DNA from: Bacillota bacterium
GTDB taxonomy: Bacteria > Bacillota > Clostridia > Peptostreptococcales > Anaerovoracaceae
Length of the DNA stretch: 13,180 nucleotides
Direction: 5' to 3'
Assembly (NCBI GenBank): GCA_017523605.1
Contig: JAFWVZ010000176.1
Location: forward strand, 1-13,180
Shown here piece by piece: positions 7,188 through 13,180 of the stretch. The position numbers were made by a program, and so were the translations under genes. Within the stretch, counting starts at the first letter, position 1. Each line of letters begins with the position of its first letter. The notes under the pieces were generated by a model. The model saw only the letters and a list, made by a program, of their open reading frames with translations, made no database searches and was not told where the DNA came from.

Positions 7188-7193
7188 TATAAT
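7188..7193 (+). promoter_or_regulatory. -10 box for the Dabb gene
   Basis: This is a perfect TATAAT on the plus strand preceded by an A run. No good -35 is present at 16-18 bases upstream (7165-7170 is TACAAT). The expected start near 7200 leaves a leader of about 35 bases with the AAGGAGG site. Confidence 0.48.
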
Positions 7194-7234
7194 AGTGTCA
7201 GAAAACGAATACAAAAAACGCAAAGGAGGACATC

Positions 7235-7516
7235 ATGCGCCACTATATAATCATTAAACTTAAGGACCGCACAACTAAAAACGAAGTCGCTCAAAAAGCC
7301 CGCTCCATTTTCGAAAAGACTCTTCAGATCGAAGGCGTGCAAAGCGTCAACGTTTACGAGAACTGCGTGGACCGCCCCAACCGATTCGACGTAATGATAT
7401 AGATGGAGATGCAGCCCGAAGCGCTCGCTCTTTACGATCCGTCCGACGCCCACATGGAGTGGAAACGTTACTGCGACCCGCTTCTGGAGGCCAAGACCGT
7501 ATTCGACTGCGAATAG
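7235..7516 (+). pseudogene. Dabb-like (stress-responsive A/B barrel) protein gene interrupted by an in-frame TAG
   Basis: The frame encodes 55 residues starting MRHYIIIKLKDRT, then TAG at 7400-7402, then a further 37 residues ending TVFDCE and a second TAG. Without the stop it would be a 93-residue protein of normal Dabb length: a small ferredoxin-like barrel that usually dimerises and whose function is mostly unknown. Reading continues smoothly across the stop. RPNRFDVMI before it and MEMQPEALALYDPSDAH after it are the expected neighbouring strand and helix. A very good AAGGAGG (7223-7229) lies five bases before the ATG, a TATAAT lies upstream and a terminator follows, so the gene unit is otherwise intact. 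An ATG directly follows the TAG, so restart is possible. The options are a nonsense mutation (most likely, one substitution from CAG, AAG or GAG), amber recoding as pyrrolysine, or a sequence error. Confidence 0.78.
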
Positions 7517-7548
7517 TCCGGCCATGTTCTGAATGCAGGTAAATAAGC

Positions 7549-7584
7549 GGACGGCGGGGATGCTTCCCTGCCGTCCTTTGTTTT
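7549..7584 (+). terminator. Rho-independent terminator after the Dabb gene
   Basis: An 11-bp stem (7549-7559 with 7566-7576, one G-U pair) with a six-base loop is followed by TTTGTTTT. It lies between two convergent genes. The reverse strand has a weaker tail (GCTTATTT), so some bidirectional action is possible. Confidence 0.85.
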
Positions 7585-7634
7585 GTCAGTGATCCGACCT
7601 AATATCTTCAGACCGTCATGCACGTTTAATCCAT

Positions 7635-8936
7635 CTAGTAGTAATATCTCGGCGAGAAAGCTACTATCTCGTAGCGGTCAATGCTGTCCTGCGGGAAGCT
7701 CATGTCCTCGAACGGACCTATCATGTTGGTCTGGAACTTTGCCCTGTTCTCTCCGGGTATCTCTTCCAGGAACAGCACAGGATTGATGCTCGACTGGACC
7801 GCGAACTGCGAACCGAAGCCTACCAGTTTTCCTTCCTTGTCGTAGCAGTAGACGTAGAATTCGATCTCATCCAGATTCGCGCCCTCCGGCAGTACAACGA
7901 AACCGTTGGGTCTGTGAAGCATGCCCGCGCCTGTCTGGGAGTTGACGGAAACGAGCATCTCGGTGATCTCGGCGTCATAGCGCTTATACTCGCCCGTCCA
8001 TATGTAAGCGTCCACCTCGTCCACCTTTATCACCACGCCCTCCGGGAAAGCGTCAGCCGCAGCCTGTCCGGGGAAGTAGAGGTACTCGTCCGGCAACAGA
8101 TAATTGTAGATGAAGTCGCCTTTCTCTCCCGGAAGAAGGACCTTCGTGCAGGAGGCCGGAAGCGCATAGAAGCCGAGTTCCCTTCCGTCCGGACCGAGCG
8201 CGGTGAAATAGAGCTGATCGAGCACCAGCTGCCCGTCGGATTTGTTCTCTACCGGAACCCGTACGAAAACATATTTTCTGCTCGACTCGTTAAAGTGCAC
8301 TACCTCCGGCGCTCCAAGTTCATATGCGGATGCGTCGACGGCCTTGCGGCTGTCGTACCAGTCAGCGGTAAGGTCGAATGCCTTCAGATGGCTCACCAGG
8401 CGGTAGGACAGGGACTCGTTTTCGGATAAGTCTATGCTCAGTTCTGGATAGCTGAAATGCACAGGGTACTCTTTTCCGTCGATGATGAATGCTTCTTCCG
8501 TCCACTCGAAGCTAAGCTCATTTCCAATGTAGCTGAGACGCCCCTTACCGTCTTCACCGAGGGTCATGGTGCCGGGCTCCGCTCCGCTGCGGATGCAGTA
8601 GTTGCGGAGTATGTCGTAGCTGAAATACTGCGACTGGCTGTAATTCGTGTAGTTGTCCAGTTCGTAGTTTCCTGCCATCTGAGCCATCTTTTCCGAGATA
8701 GGATCTGCGGGCGGGGTCTGGGATTCAGGTTCCGGCTCGGGTTCCGGCTGCGTTTCGGCTGCAGGCGGGGTCTGCTGTTCGGGAGGGGTCACCGTGTTTT
8801 GCTCAGCAGACGACGGAGGCGATGCCGAGTTGGACTGAGACTCGTTTCCGTTCCCGGGCGTACCGCCGCCGGAGCCGCAGGATACAAGACCCAACAGCAA
8901 AAGCGCTACAATGATGACGCAAAATAACCTTTTCAT
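7635..8936 (-). CDS. Secreted lipoprotein with Pro/Glu-rich linker, unknown function
   Basis: This is a 433-residue protein. Residues 1-19 are a lipoprotein signal peptide with lipobox LVSC, so Cys20 would be lipidated and the protein anchored outside the membrane. Residues 21 to about 80 are low-complexity: Gly/Ser, then Ser/Pro, then a PEPEPEPE run, forming a spacer. Residues from about 83 to 433 appear as two or more beta-rich segments; stretches such as YVFVRVPVENKSDGQLVLDQ resemble Ig-like domains of bacterial surface lipoproteins. I do not recognise a catalytic motif. The start has GAGGAG just upstream. The gap to the upstream nucleotidase gene is 55 bases and holds a hairpin, so it is likely the last gene of that unit. 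The stop is TAG. Confidence 0.85.
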   Translation of the reverse strand: MKRLFCVIIVALLLLGLVSCGSGGGTPGNGNESQSNSASPPSSAEQNTVTPPEQQTPPAAETQPEPEPEPESQTPPADPISEKMAQMAGNYELDNYTNYSQSQYFSYDILRNYCIRSGAEPGTMTLGEDGKGRLSYIGNELSFEWTEEAFIIDGKEYPVHFSYPELSIDLSENESLSYRLVSHLKAFDLTADWYDSRKAVDASAYELGAPEVVHFNESSRKYVFVRVPVENKSDGQLVLDQLYFTALGPDGRELGFYALPASCTKVLLPGEKGDFIYNYLLPDEYLYFPGQAAADAFPEGVVIKVDEVDAYIWTGEYKRYDAEITEMLVSVNSQTGAGMLHRPNGFVVLPEGANLDEIEFYVYCYDKEGKLVGFGSQFAVQSSINPVLFLEEIPGENRAKFQTNMIGPFEDMSFPQDSIDRYEIVAFSPRYYY

Positions 8937-8955
8937 CTTACTCTCCTCTCTTGCC

Positions 8956-8979
8956 CCGATCGAGGATATTCCTGATCGG
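8956..8979 (-). other. Intercistronic hairpin before the lipoprotein gene
   Basis: CCGATC and AGGA (8956-8961, 8963-8966) pair with TCCT and GATCGG (8970-8979). This gives ten base pairs with one bulged base and a three-base loop. It has no T tract on either side. It sits 8 bases from the lipoprotein ribosome binding site, so it may be a processing or mRNA-stability stem. Confidence 0.45.
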
Positions 8980-8991
8980 ATGTGATCCGTC

Positions 8992-10482
8992 TTACTCTAT
9001 TACCTCGAGCCTGCCTTCGATGCCAAGGCCCAGATGCTTGTTCTCTTCGAAGTACCCCAGCAGCGTCTGTACGTCGCTTGTGGTAAGTATGGACGGTTTG
9101 CCGTTGGCTTCCACTTCCTCGTGAGTCACATTGAAGAAGTCTTCCAGATTGTTGTAGTGGAACTCCTGGATGCCTACGACGTATATCTTGTCGTCCTGAA
9201 CTTCCTCGCCGTTCAGCTCGCATTTAAGGAGCTGATGCTTAGACTTGGAGTATATCACGTGCATGCCCTTTGACAGCTGGTAGAACTCCGTATGGTCTCC
9301 CAGCCACGCCTCGTCTCTGTAGATGTGAAGAAGCATTCTCTTCAGCTGCGCTCCTGTTACCTTTACCCCGTAGGACTTGCCGTCGTACGGATAGCACTCG
9401 GTAAAGTCCTGGAAGGTAACGATCGGGCCGAGGTGCTCCTTGCGCACGGAACCGGATCCCATGAAGAACAGGTCCACATCCAGAGAATCCCTCATTGCAT
9501 CCGCGAACACACTTCCAAGAGCCGTCTGCATCCATCTGTCCGGATGTGTAAGCTCGGAGTCGAAGTTCGCCACTACCTTTGCGTACTTAAGGTCCGTCTT
9601 AGCCTTTATGGAGGCGATCAGCTCTTCTATCCTCTCATCCCTGGGGCAGTTTTCGGCATTGATCGGTACCGGAGTCCATGTATATTCCGCAACGCAGTTG
9701 TTGTCGGTATCCACGATGATGTCGAATCTTCCTATCTGATCCGTTCCTGTACCTGCCTGAACTATAAGGATGTCGTTCACCTTGGCCGGCTCTGTTATGA
9801 ATGTGTGCGAATGGCCGCCGATTATTACGTCCACGCCCCACGCAGGATCCAGCATGGCAGCAAGTTTCTTATCCTCCTCGAAGCCGATGTGAGTAAGAAG
9901 CACAGTAAAGTCTATGTCAAGCGCATTGTAAGCGTTGCATATCTTGCCTATTTCCTGCGCCGCGTCCTGGATGCCTATGAACGATCCGATAAGGTTCTCG
10001 CTCTTGGTCTGGGAGATGACTTCCTCGGTAAGTATGCCTATGAAGAGGATCTTCATCCCGTCGATCTCAAGGATGTAGTGGGAATTGAAGAGTCTGGTGT
10101 CGTTGCCCTTAATATAGAGATTTGCATTTATTATCGGGAACGTCGCCAGCTTTTCCAGGAACAGAAGATGCGCCACACCGTAGTCGGTCTCGTGGTTGCC
10201 CAGAGTTACGACGTCCGGGGCCAGAAGGTTTACGATCTGGATGGTGGACAGCCCCTGGAACTCGCTGTCTATTACGGAACCTCTGAACATGTCGCCCGCT
10301 ATGGCGTAGACAACGTTTGGATCCTCGTTGCGGCACTTCGTAAGATATCCGGACAGCATGGATACGCCGCCGGTAAGTTTCTCGTCTACCTGCTCTGCCA
10401 GGAAGTCTCCGTGCATGTCGTTTGAATGAAGAAGCGTAAGCTTTTTATAGCGCTGTCCGTCTGCGAACTTGTTCTCCTGCAT
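8992..10482 (-). CDS. Cytosolic 5'-nucleotidase/metallophosphoesterase (UshA family without signal peptide)
   Basis: The 496-residue protein has the two-domain layout of the 5'-nucleotidase family. The N-terminal metallophosphoesterase domain has all metal motifs: HSNDMHG (Asp22, His24), AGDMF (Asp64), GNHE (Asn96, His97), THIG (His198) and GGHSHT (His224, His226). The C-terminal domain (about 300-496) should bind the nucleotide base, with features such as GSGSVRKEHLG and FTECYPYDG. It would hydrolyse nucleoside 5'-phosphates or related phosphoesters, but the substrate cannot be read from sequence. There is no signal peptide, so it is likely intracellular, unlike UshA. I chose the ATG at 10482 because GGAAAGG lies upstream; a GTG at 10515 in the same frame has no site. 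A TATAAT at 10566-10571 suggests its own promoter, in addition to possible read-through from the dipeptidase gene. Confidence 0.9.
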   Translation of the reverse strand: MQENKFADGQRYKKLTLLHSNDMHGDFLAEQVDEKLTGGVSMLSGYLTKCRNEDPNVVYAIAGDMFRGSVIDSEFQGLSTIQIVNLLAPDVVTLGNHETDYGVAHLLFLEKLATFPIINANLYIKGNDTRLFNSHYILEIDGMKILFIGILTEEVISQTKSENLIGSFIGIQDAAQEIGKICNAYNALDIDFTVLLTHIGFEEDKKLAAMLDPAWGVDVIIGGHSHTFITEPAKVNDILIVQAGTGTDQIGRFDIIVDTDNNCVAEYTWTPVPINAENCPRDERIEELIASIKAKTDLKYAKVVANFDSELTHPDRWMQTALGSVFADAMRDSLDVDLFFMGSGSVRKEHLGPIVTFQDFTECYPYDGKSYGVKVTGAQLKRMLLHIYRDEAWLGDHTEFYQLSKGMHVIYSKSKHQLLKCELNGEEVQDDKIYVVGIQEFHYNNLEDFFNVTHEEVEANGKPSILTTSDVQTLLGYFEENKHLGLGIEGRLEVIE

Positions 10483-10515
10483 GTTAGCCTGCCTTTCCGA
10501 CCTTGCGGTCTGCAC

Positions 10516-10564
10516 TGTGGATGAGATGCTGATGCTTGTCTTTAATTGTTGTGGATGAAATGCT
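10516..10564 (-). repeat. Pair of 15-base direct repeats in the nucleotidase leader
   Basis: TGTGGATGAGATGCT (10516-10530) and TGTGGATGAAATGCT (10550-10564) match at 14 of 15 bases and start 34 bases apart, about three helical turns. One copy covers the predicted transcription start of the minus-strand promoter at 10566; the other lies about 30 bases downstream. This is the layout of a repressor operator pair. The regulator is not identifiable here. Confidence 0.55.
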
Positions 10565-10565
10565 T

Positions 10566-10571
10566 ATTATA
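10566..10571 (-). promoter_or_regulatory. -10 box for the nucleotidase-lipoprotein genes
   Basis: A perfect TATAAT on the minus strand lies just before the dipeptidase stop codon region ends. The -35 would fall inside the dipeptidase 3' end and is not consensus. The expected start is near 10559. Confidence 0.4.
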
Positions 10572-10576
10572 TCGTT

Positions 10577-11236
10577 TTATTTTCTCAGTGCCGCGTAGGA
10601 CACGGGGAATTCGAAGTATGTATCGGGATACGGTTCGTCCTTAAGCGTAAAGTGCCACCACTCGCAGTCTATGGGCTCAAACCCTTCGCTTTCCATAAGG
10701 TCCTTAAGGAACTGCCTGTTTTTGTACTGCTCCTGCGTAACGCCTTTGTAGTCCGGGTGCGACACCTCGCTGAAGAAATCGAAAGGACTTCCCATGTCCA
10801 CCTCCTTGCCTGTCTTCATGTCCAGGAACGTAAGGTCCACCGTGCTACCTCTGCTGTGGCTGGAGCGGCTTGAAACGTAGCCTTTTTCGAAGAGCTCCTG
10901 TTTCTGAAGGTCCGGATAGAAGAACAGCTTCATCCGCTGGTCCAGATCCTCTATTCCCCAGAGAACGAAGTGGCGTACCGCACACGCTGGTCTGTAGGCG
11001 TCGAATATCTTAAGACGGTAGCCGTACACGTTCGCCTTATTGGCCACGGCCTTTAGCGCCCTTGCAGCCTCAACGGTAAGTATGGCGCAGGGCTCTTCGT
11101 AGCCGTCTATGCGGTCTCCGATGAAGTTGTAAGTGGAGAAGTACCTTATCTCCTGCACAATCCCCGGCACGTAGTCCGAAAGGAGCACGAATCCGGAGGA
11201 GTCGTTTACTGATCTTTCCATATTTCCATCTGCCAT
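10577..11236 (-). CDS. D-alanyl-D-alanine dipeptidase (VanX/DdpX type, peptidase family M15D)
   Basis: The 219-residue zinc peptidase splits D-Ala-D-Ala. The active site is complete: Arg82 (FDAYRP), zinc ligands His127 and Asp134 (SSHSRGSTVDL), catalytic Glu192 and zinc ligand His195 (EWWHF). From memory these correspond one-to-one with VanX Arg71, His116, Asp123, Glu181 and His184, each shifted by 11, which makes the assignment firm. There is no signal peptide, so it is cytosolic, as in VanX. No vanH, vanA-type ligase or VanRS pair is present in the window, so a role in recycling D-Ala-D-Ala from cell wall turnover is more likely than glycopeptide resistance. The start ATG at 11236 has AAGGA about eight bases upstream, overlapping the stop of the preceding gene (11-base gap), so it is in one operon with the LRR gene. 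Confidence 0.93.
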   Translation of the reverse strand: MADGNMERSVNDSSGFVLLSDYVPGIVQEIRYFSTYNFIGDRIDGYEEPCAILTVEAARALKAVANKANVYGYRLKIFDAYRPACAVRHFVLWGIEDLDQRMKLFFYPDLQKQELFEKGYVSSRSSHSRGSTVDLTFLDMKTGKEVDMGSPFDFFSEVSHPDYKGVTQEQYKNRQFLKDLMESEGFEPIDCEWWHFTLKDEPYPDTYFEFPVSYAALRK

Positions 11237-11247
11237 GTGTCAGTCCT

Positions 11248-11841
11248 TCATTTTTTGTAAAATCTGAATATCCCGGGTCTGTTCGCCGTTTTCCATCTGT
11301 CCGCGCAGTCGCCTTCCAAAGGCCATATTAGAAGCTCTGAAAAACGTATGTCTGCCTTTGCAAGCGCAGAAACGTCCTCTATGCTGCAGTTACAAAGCCC
11401 CAGGCATTTTCCGGGGATCCGGTCCCCCGAGGCAAACGCCTCCGCAAGCGGAGCAATGTCCGGAAGAGCGGCGTCCTTAAGATAGAACATGAACAGCTCC
11501 GTAAGCCCCCTCAAAAAGGACAGATCCTTCATGTACTCCGCATGCAGTATGAAAAGATCCTGGAGATCCTTAAAGCCGGAGATGAAGCCGTAATGCTTTA
11601 GCGGCGCAAGAATGTAGCAGCCTATTATCCTGCACTTTCCAAGCATCTCCAGGACCGCCTCATCCGAAAGATCGGAAACAGCCAGCGTTACCTTTGGCGT
11701 CTTCATGTTGAAGGCTGAGATGGTCTTTTCCCACGGAACGAAGCCGCCGGTCACCGGCGTTCCGTCTTCGTTTATTCCTATCGGAAGGTACGCGCCCTCT
11801 TCAGCTGCCTTGAAAAGTTTTTCGAATTGATCCTGCTGCAT
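11248..11841 (-). CDS. Small cytosolic leucine-rich-repeat protein, unknown function
   Basis: The 197-residue protein starts MQQDQFEKLF. I chose the ATG at 11841 because GGGAAG lies close upstream; the open frame reaches a TTG at 11913, but that part overlaps the end of the previous gene in another frame. Residues 1 to about 65 form a mixed alpha/beta N-terminal part. From about 70 to 175, three or four imperfect repeats of 21-25 residues follow a leucine-rich pattern (for example LQDLFILHAEYMKDLSFL, and LGLCNCSIEDVSAL, close to the bacterial internalin-type LRR consensus). The C-terminus is basic (FRFYKK). There is no signal peptide or anchor. It is probably a protein-binding module. A TATAAA (11860-11865) upstream could be its -10 but would leave a very short leader. 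Confidence 0.72.
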   Translation of the reverse strand: MQQDQFEKLFKAAEEGAYLPIGINEDGTPVTGGFVPWEKTISAFNMKTPKVTLAVSDLSDEAVLEMLGKCRIIGCYILAPLKHYGFISGFKDLQDLFILHAEYMKDLSFLRGLTELFMFYLKDAALPDIAPLAEAFASGDRIPGKCLGLCNCSIEDVSALAKADIRFSELLIWPLEGDCADRWKTANRPGIFRFYKK

Positions 11842-11890
11842 CCTTTTTCTTCCCGAAACTTTATAACGGTCCCGATCTAGTCCCGCGTCC

Positions 11891-12238
11891 CTACTTGGTA
11901 AGGCGGTCGACAAGTCCGTCTATCTGTATGTCCGTCATACCTGCTTTTACAAGATACGCTCTGGCAAAGGCAGACAGATCCGCAGTCTTAAGCTCCACGG
12001 TCTTGCTCCCTGCTACTGTATACATCATAGCTATCAGGTTCTTGTCAAGTATTATGTCGTATTTTGCCTTATCTTTTTGCTCTGTTATCTCGTAATAGTT
12101 GTCGTAAGTGATCATGTAGTCGTCGATTATCTCCTGATAGGAAGCTCCGCAAAGCATCTCTATCAGCATGCACACGAAACCCGTGCGGTCCTTGCCCTCG
12201 GTGCAGTGCACAAGGTACGGGCCGTCCTTTTCAGCCAT
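11891..12238 (-). CDS. 5'-truncated protein tyrosine phosphatase (Y_phosphatase3-like), probable gene remnant
   Basis: The 115-residue open frame begins at the only ATG available, which has no clear ribosome binding site. It carries the signature loop HCTEGKDRTG (nucleophile Cys12, Arg18), matching the HCT.GKDRTG loop of the tyrosine/serine phosphatase family PF13350-like. The following helical part (GASYQEIIDDYMITYDNYY, ending near DGLVDRLTK) is the normal family C-terminus. Full-length members are about 250 residues or more, so over half is missing, including the N-terminal beta strands and the expected general-acid loop. The reading frame continues upstream of the ATG for 17 codons (to 12289). 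This part (GRIFTAKIAQGFTAM) looks like normal family sequence before the loop. The frame then meets a TGA a few bases from the GNAT stop. This points to a deletion that joined the remnant to the GNAT gene. The stop is TAG. Confidence 0.72.
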   Translation of the reverse strand: MAEKDGPYLVHCTEGKDRTGFVCMLIEMLCGASYQEIIDDYMITYDNYYEITEQKDKAKYDIILDKNLIAMMYTVAGSKTVELKTADLSAFARAYLVKAGMTDIQIDGLVDRLTK

Positions 12239-12296
12239 CGCGGTAAATCCCTGTGCTATCTTGGCGGTAAAGATCCGGCCTTTGATCGTTCACAGG

Positions 12297-12944
12297 TCAG
12301 TTATCCGCAGGAGCATCGAAGATCTGACCGGGCAGCTTTTCTTTTTTCATGTACGGAAATGCTTTATCGAATTCCTGTACTTCAGCTTCGTCCACGTAAT
12401 AGCCCTCAGGAGTCTGATACACCCCGGTAACTCCGTCAAGATATCCGGGCTTAAGTTCTCTGCACAGGAAGAACGAATCGTCCGCACCCTCCGGAAGATC
12501 ATGGTAACGAATACCGAAATTCCTTGCGTAGCCGAAGCCGCACTTGCTGTAGAAATCTATGTTTCCCTCGAACAGCACTGCGCCGAACCCCATTCCGGCA
12601 GCCTTTTCCAGACAGTAGTCAAGAAGCAGCTTTCCGTATCCCTGTCTTTTCAGCTTAGGAGCGATGCATATCGGGCCCATGGTAAGGACGTCTACGGTCC
12701 TGCCGTCGTCCGCCTCTATGACTGTCCTCATGAACACGTTCTGTCCGATAAGGCGTCCATCCTTTTCCATCACATAGTCCAGTTCCTTTACGAACGCGGG
12801 ATCGTCCCTCAGGACGTGCAGAACGTAGTGCTCGCTGCAGCCAGGACGGTAAACGTTCCAGAACGACTCCCTTACGAGCATCTCGACGTTCCTGTAGTCT
12901 TTTTCTTCTTCCAAACGAATGGTAATGTCATTATTCTTTTTCAT
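12297..12944 (-). CDS. GNAT-family N-acetyltransferase (COG3153/YhbS-like)
   Basis: The 215-residue protein transfers an acyl group from acyl-CoA to an unidentified amine. Residues 7 to about 150 form the GNAT fold: ITIRLEEEKDYRNVEMLVRE is the usual beta1-alpha1 start. TMGPICIAPKLKRQGYGK (88-105) is motif A with the pyrophosphate-binding turn at K99-R-Q-G-Y-G104. FYSKCGFGYA is the typical motif B end. The C-terminal extension (about 150-215) with PEGYYVDEAEVQEFDKAFP is common in the YhbS-like group. The ATG at 12944 has only a weak AAGAGA-type site upstream. The stop (TGA) lies five bases from the upstream end of the truncated phosphatase frame. Confidence 0.88.
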   Translation of the reverse strand: MKKNNDITIRLEEEKDYRNVEMLVRESFWNVYRPGCSEHYVLHVLRDDPAFVKELDYVMEKDGRLIGQNVFMRTVIEADDGRTVDVLTMGPICIAPKLKRQGYGKLLLDYCLEKAAGMGFGAVLFEGNIDFYSKCGFGYARNFGIRYHDLPEGADDSFFLCRELKPGYLDGVTGVYQTPEGYYVDEAEVQEFDKAFPYMKKEKLPGQIFDAPADN

Positions 12945-13021
12945 TTCTGTCTCTTTTGACGGAGCCTTCCCTCGTCTTTTCCTAATCGGTAAAACCGAAT
13001 AACGTCTTGATCATCCGGTAA

Positions 13022-13180
13022 TTACCAGATGTACGGTATGAGTCTGTATCTTACTTTTTCCTTATACTTCGAGTATCCCTTAAGCTTGGTCTCAAGGACC
13101 TGTTCTTCGTTCTTTATGCGTTTTACGATTATGGGTATGTATGCAAGCATTATTATGAACGACGGCCAGGATCCGAGCAC
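13022..13180 (-). CDS. Isoprenylcysteine carboxyl methyltransferase-like protein, C-terminal end (5' part outside window)
   Basis: The last 52 codons are visible. A hydrophobic segment (SWPSFIIMLAYIPIIVKRI) is followed by the motif RIKNEEQVL, a GYSKYKEKVRYRLIPYIW ending and TAA. This pattern (membrane helix, R-I-x-x-E-E, then G-Y-x-x-Y-x-x-x-V-x-Y-R-L-I-P) is characteristic of the ICMT/PEMT group of small integral-membrane SAM-dependent methyltransferases, whose bacterial substrates are mostly unknown. It lies 77 bases upstream of the GNAT gene on the same strand. Confidence 0.78.
   Translation of the reverse strand: MLGSWPSFIIMLAYIPIIVKRIKNEEQVLETKLKGYSKYKEKVRYRLIPYIW

Noticed and set aside
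7400..7402. General reassignment of TAG to an amino acid in this genome
   Set aside because: TAG is the natural end of the genes at 3529, 5334, 7635 and 11891 and of the Dabb gene itself. Their products end at normal family lengths where this can be judged.
10483..10515. GTG start at 10515 for the nucleotidase
   Set aside because: It has no ribosome binding site upstream, while the ATG at 10482 has GGAAAGG at good spacing.
13017..13026. Perfect ten-base palindrome GGTAATTACC
   Set aside because: It overlaps the last Trp codon and stop of the ICMT-like gene. It is short, stands alone, and may be chance; there is too little to call an operator.
1..13180. High density of TCCGG/CCGGA words throughout
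   Set aside because: The words occur on both strands within coding regions and follow from frequent Ser TCC, Gly GGA and Pro CCG codons. No ordered array or spacing was seen.

Overview
The window comes from an anaerobic, probably acetogenic bacterium, most likely a clostridial Firmicute. The reasons are: the C-terminal part of a Wood-Ljungdahl acetyl-CoA synthase (acsB) followed by a corrinoid-activating AcsV-type protein; a FolD of the 'YERGA..K' type that I associate with Clostridia; a split transketolase; bacterial TATAAT -10 boxes and strong GGAGG-type ribosome binding sites; and a clostridial-looking lipoprotein. Base composition is moderately GC-rich. Stop usage is mixed: 5 of the 15 terminal stop codons are TAG. 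The window contains no RNA gene, CRISPR array, insertion sequence or phage gene that I can see.

Layout: (i) 1-3424, plus strand: the end of acsB, a terminator-like hairpin, acsV, then a DUF3786-like gene, closed by a strong bidirectional terminator at about 3470. (ii) 3529-7086, minus strand: a small membrane-anchored protein with its own promoter; folD; and the two halves of a split transketolase, translationally coupled. (iii) 7150-7584: a divergent promoter region and, on the plus strand, a small Dabb-like gene interrupted by an in-frame TAG. (iv) 7635-13180, minus strand: ICMT-like methyltransferase (partial), GNAT acetyltransferase, a 5'-truncated tyrosine phosphatase, a leucine-rich-repeat protein, a VanX-type D-Ala-D-Ala dipeptidase, a cytosolic 5'-nucleotidase-family phosphoesterase and a secreted lipoprotein.

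Function: region (i) and folD belong to one-carbon and acetyl-CoA metabolism. AcsB makes acetyl-CoA from CO, a methyl group and CoA. AcsV would re-reduce the corrinoid that carries the methyl group. FolD works on the tetrahydrofolate-bound methyl precursor. Transketolase supplies pentose phosphates. Region (iv) is an accessory set with peptidoglycan, nucleotide and surface themes and no obvious shared pathway.

I found no clearly new multi-gene system. The observations most worth a check are the in-frame amber codon in the Dabb gene, a FolD lacking two residues considered key for cyclohydrolase activity, the truncated phosphatase joined to the end of the GNAT gene, and a direct-repeat pair at the putative nucleotidase promoter.
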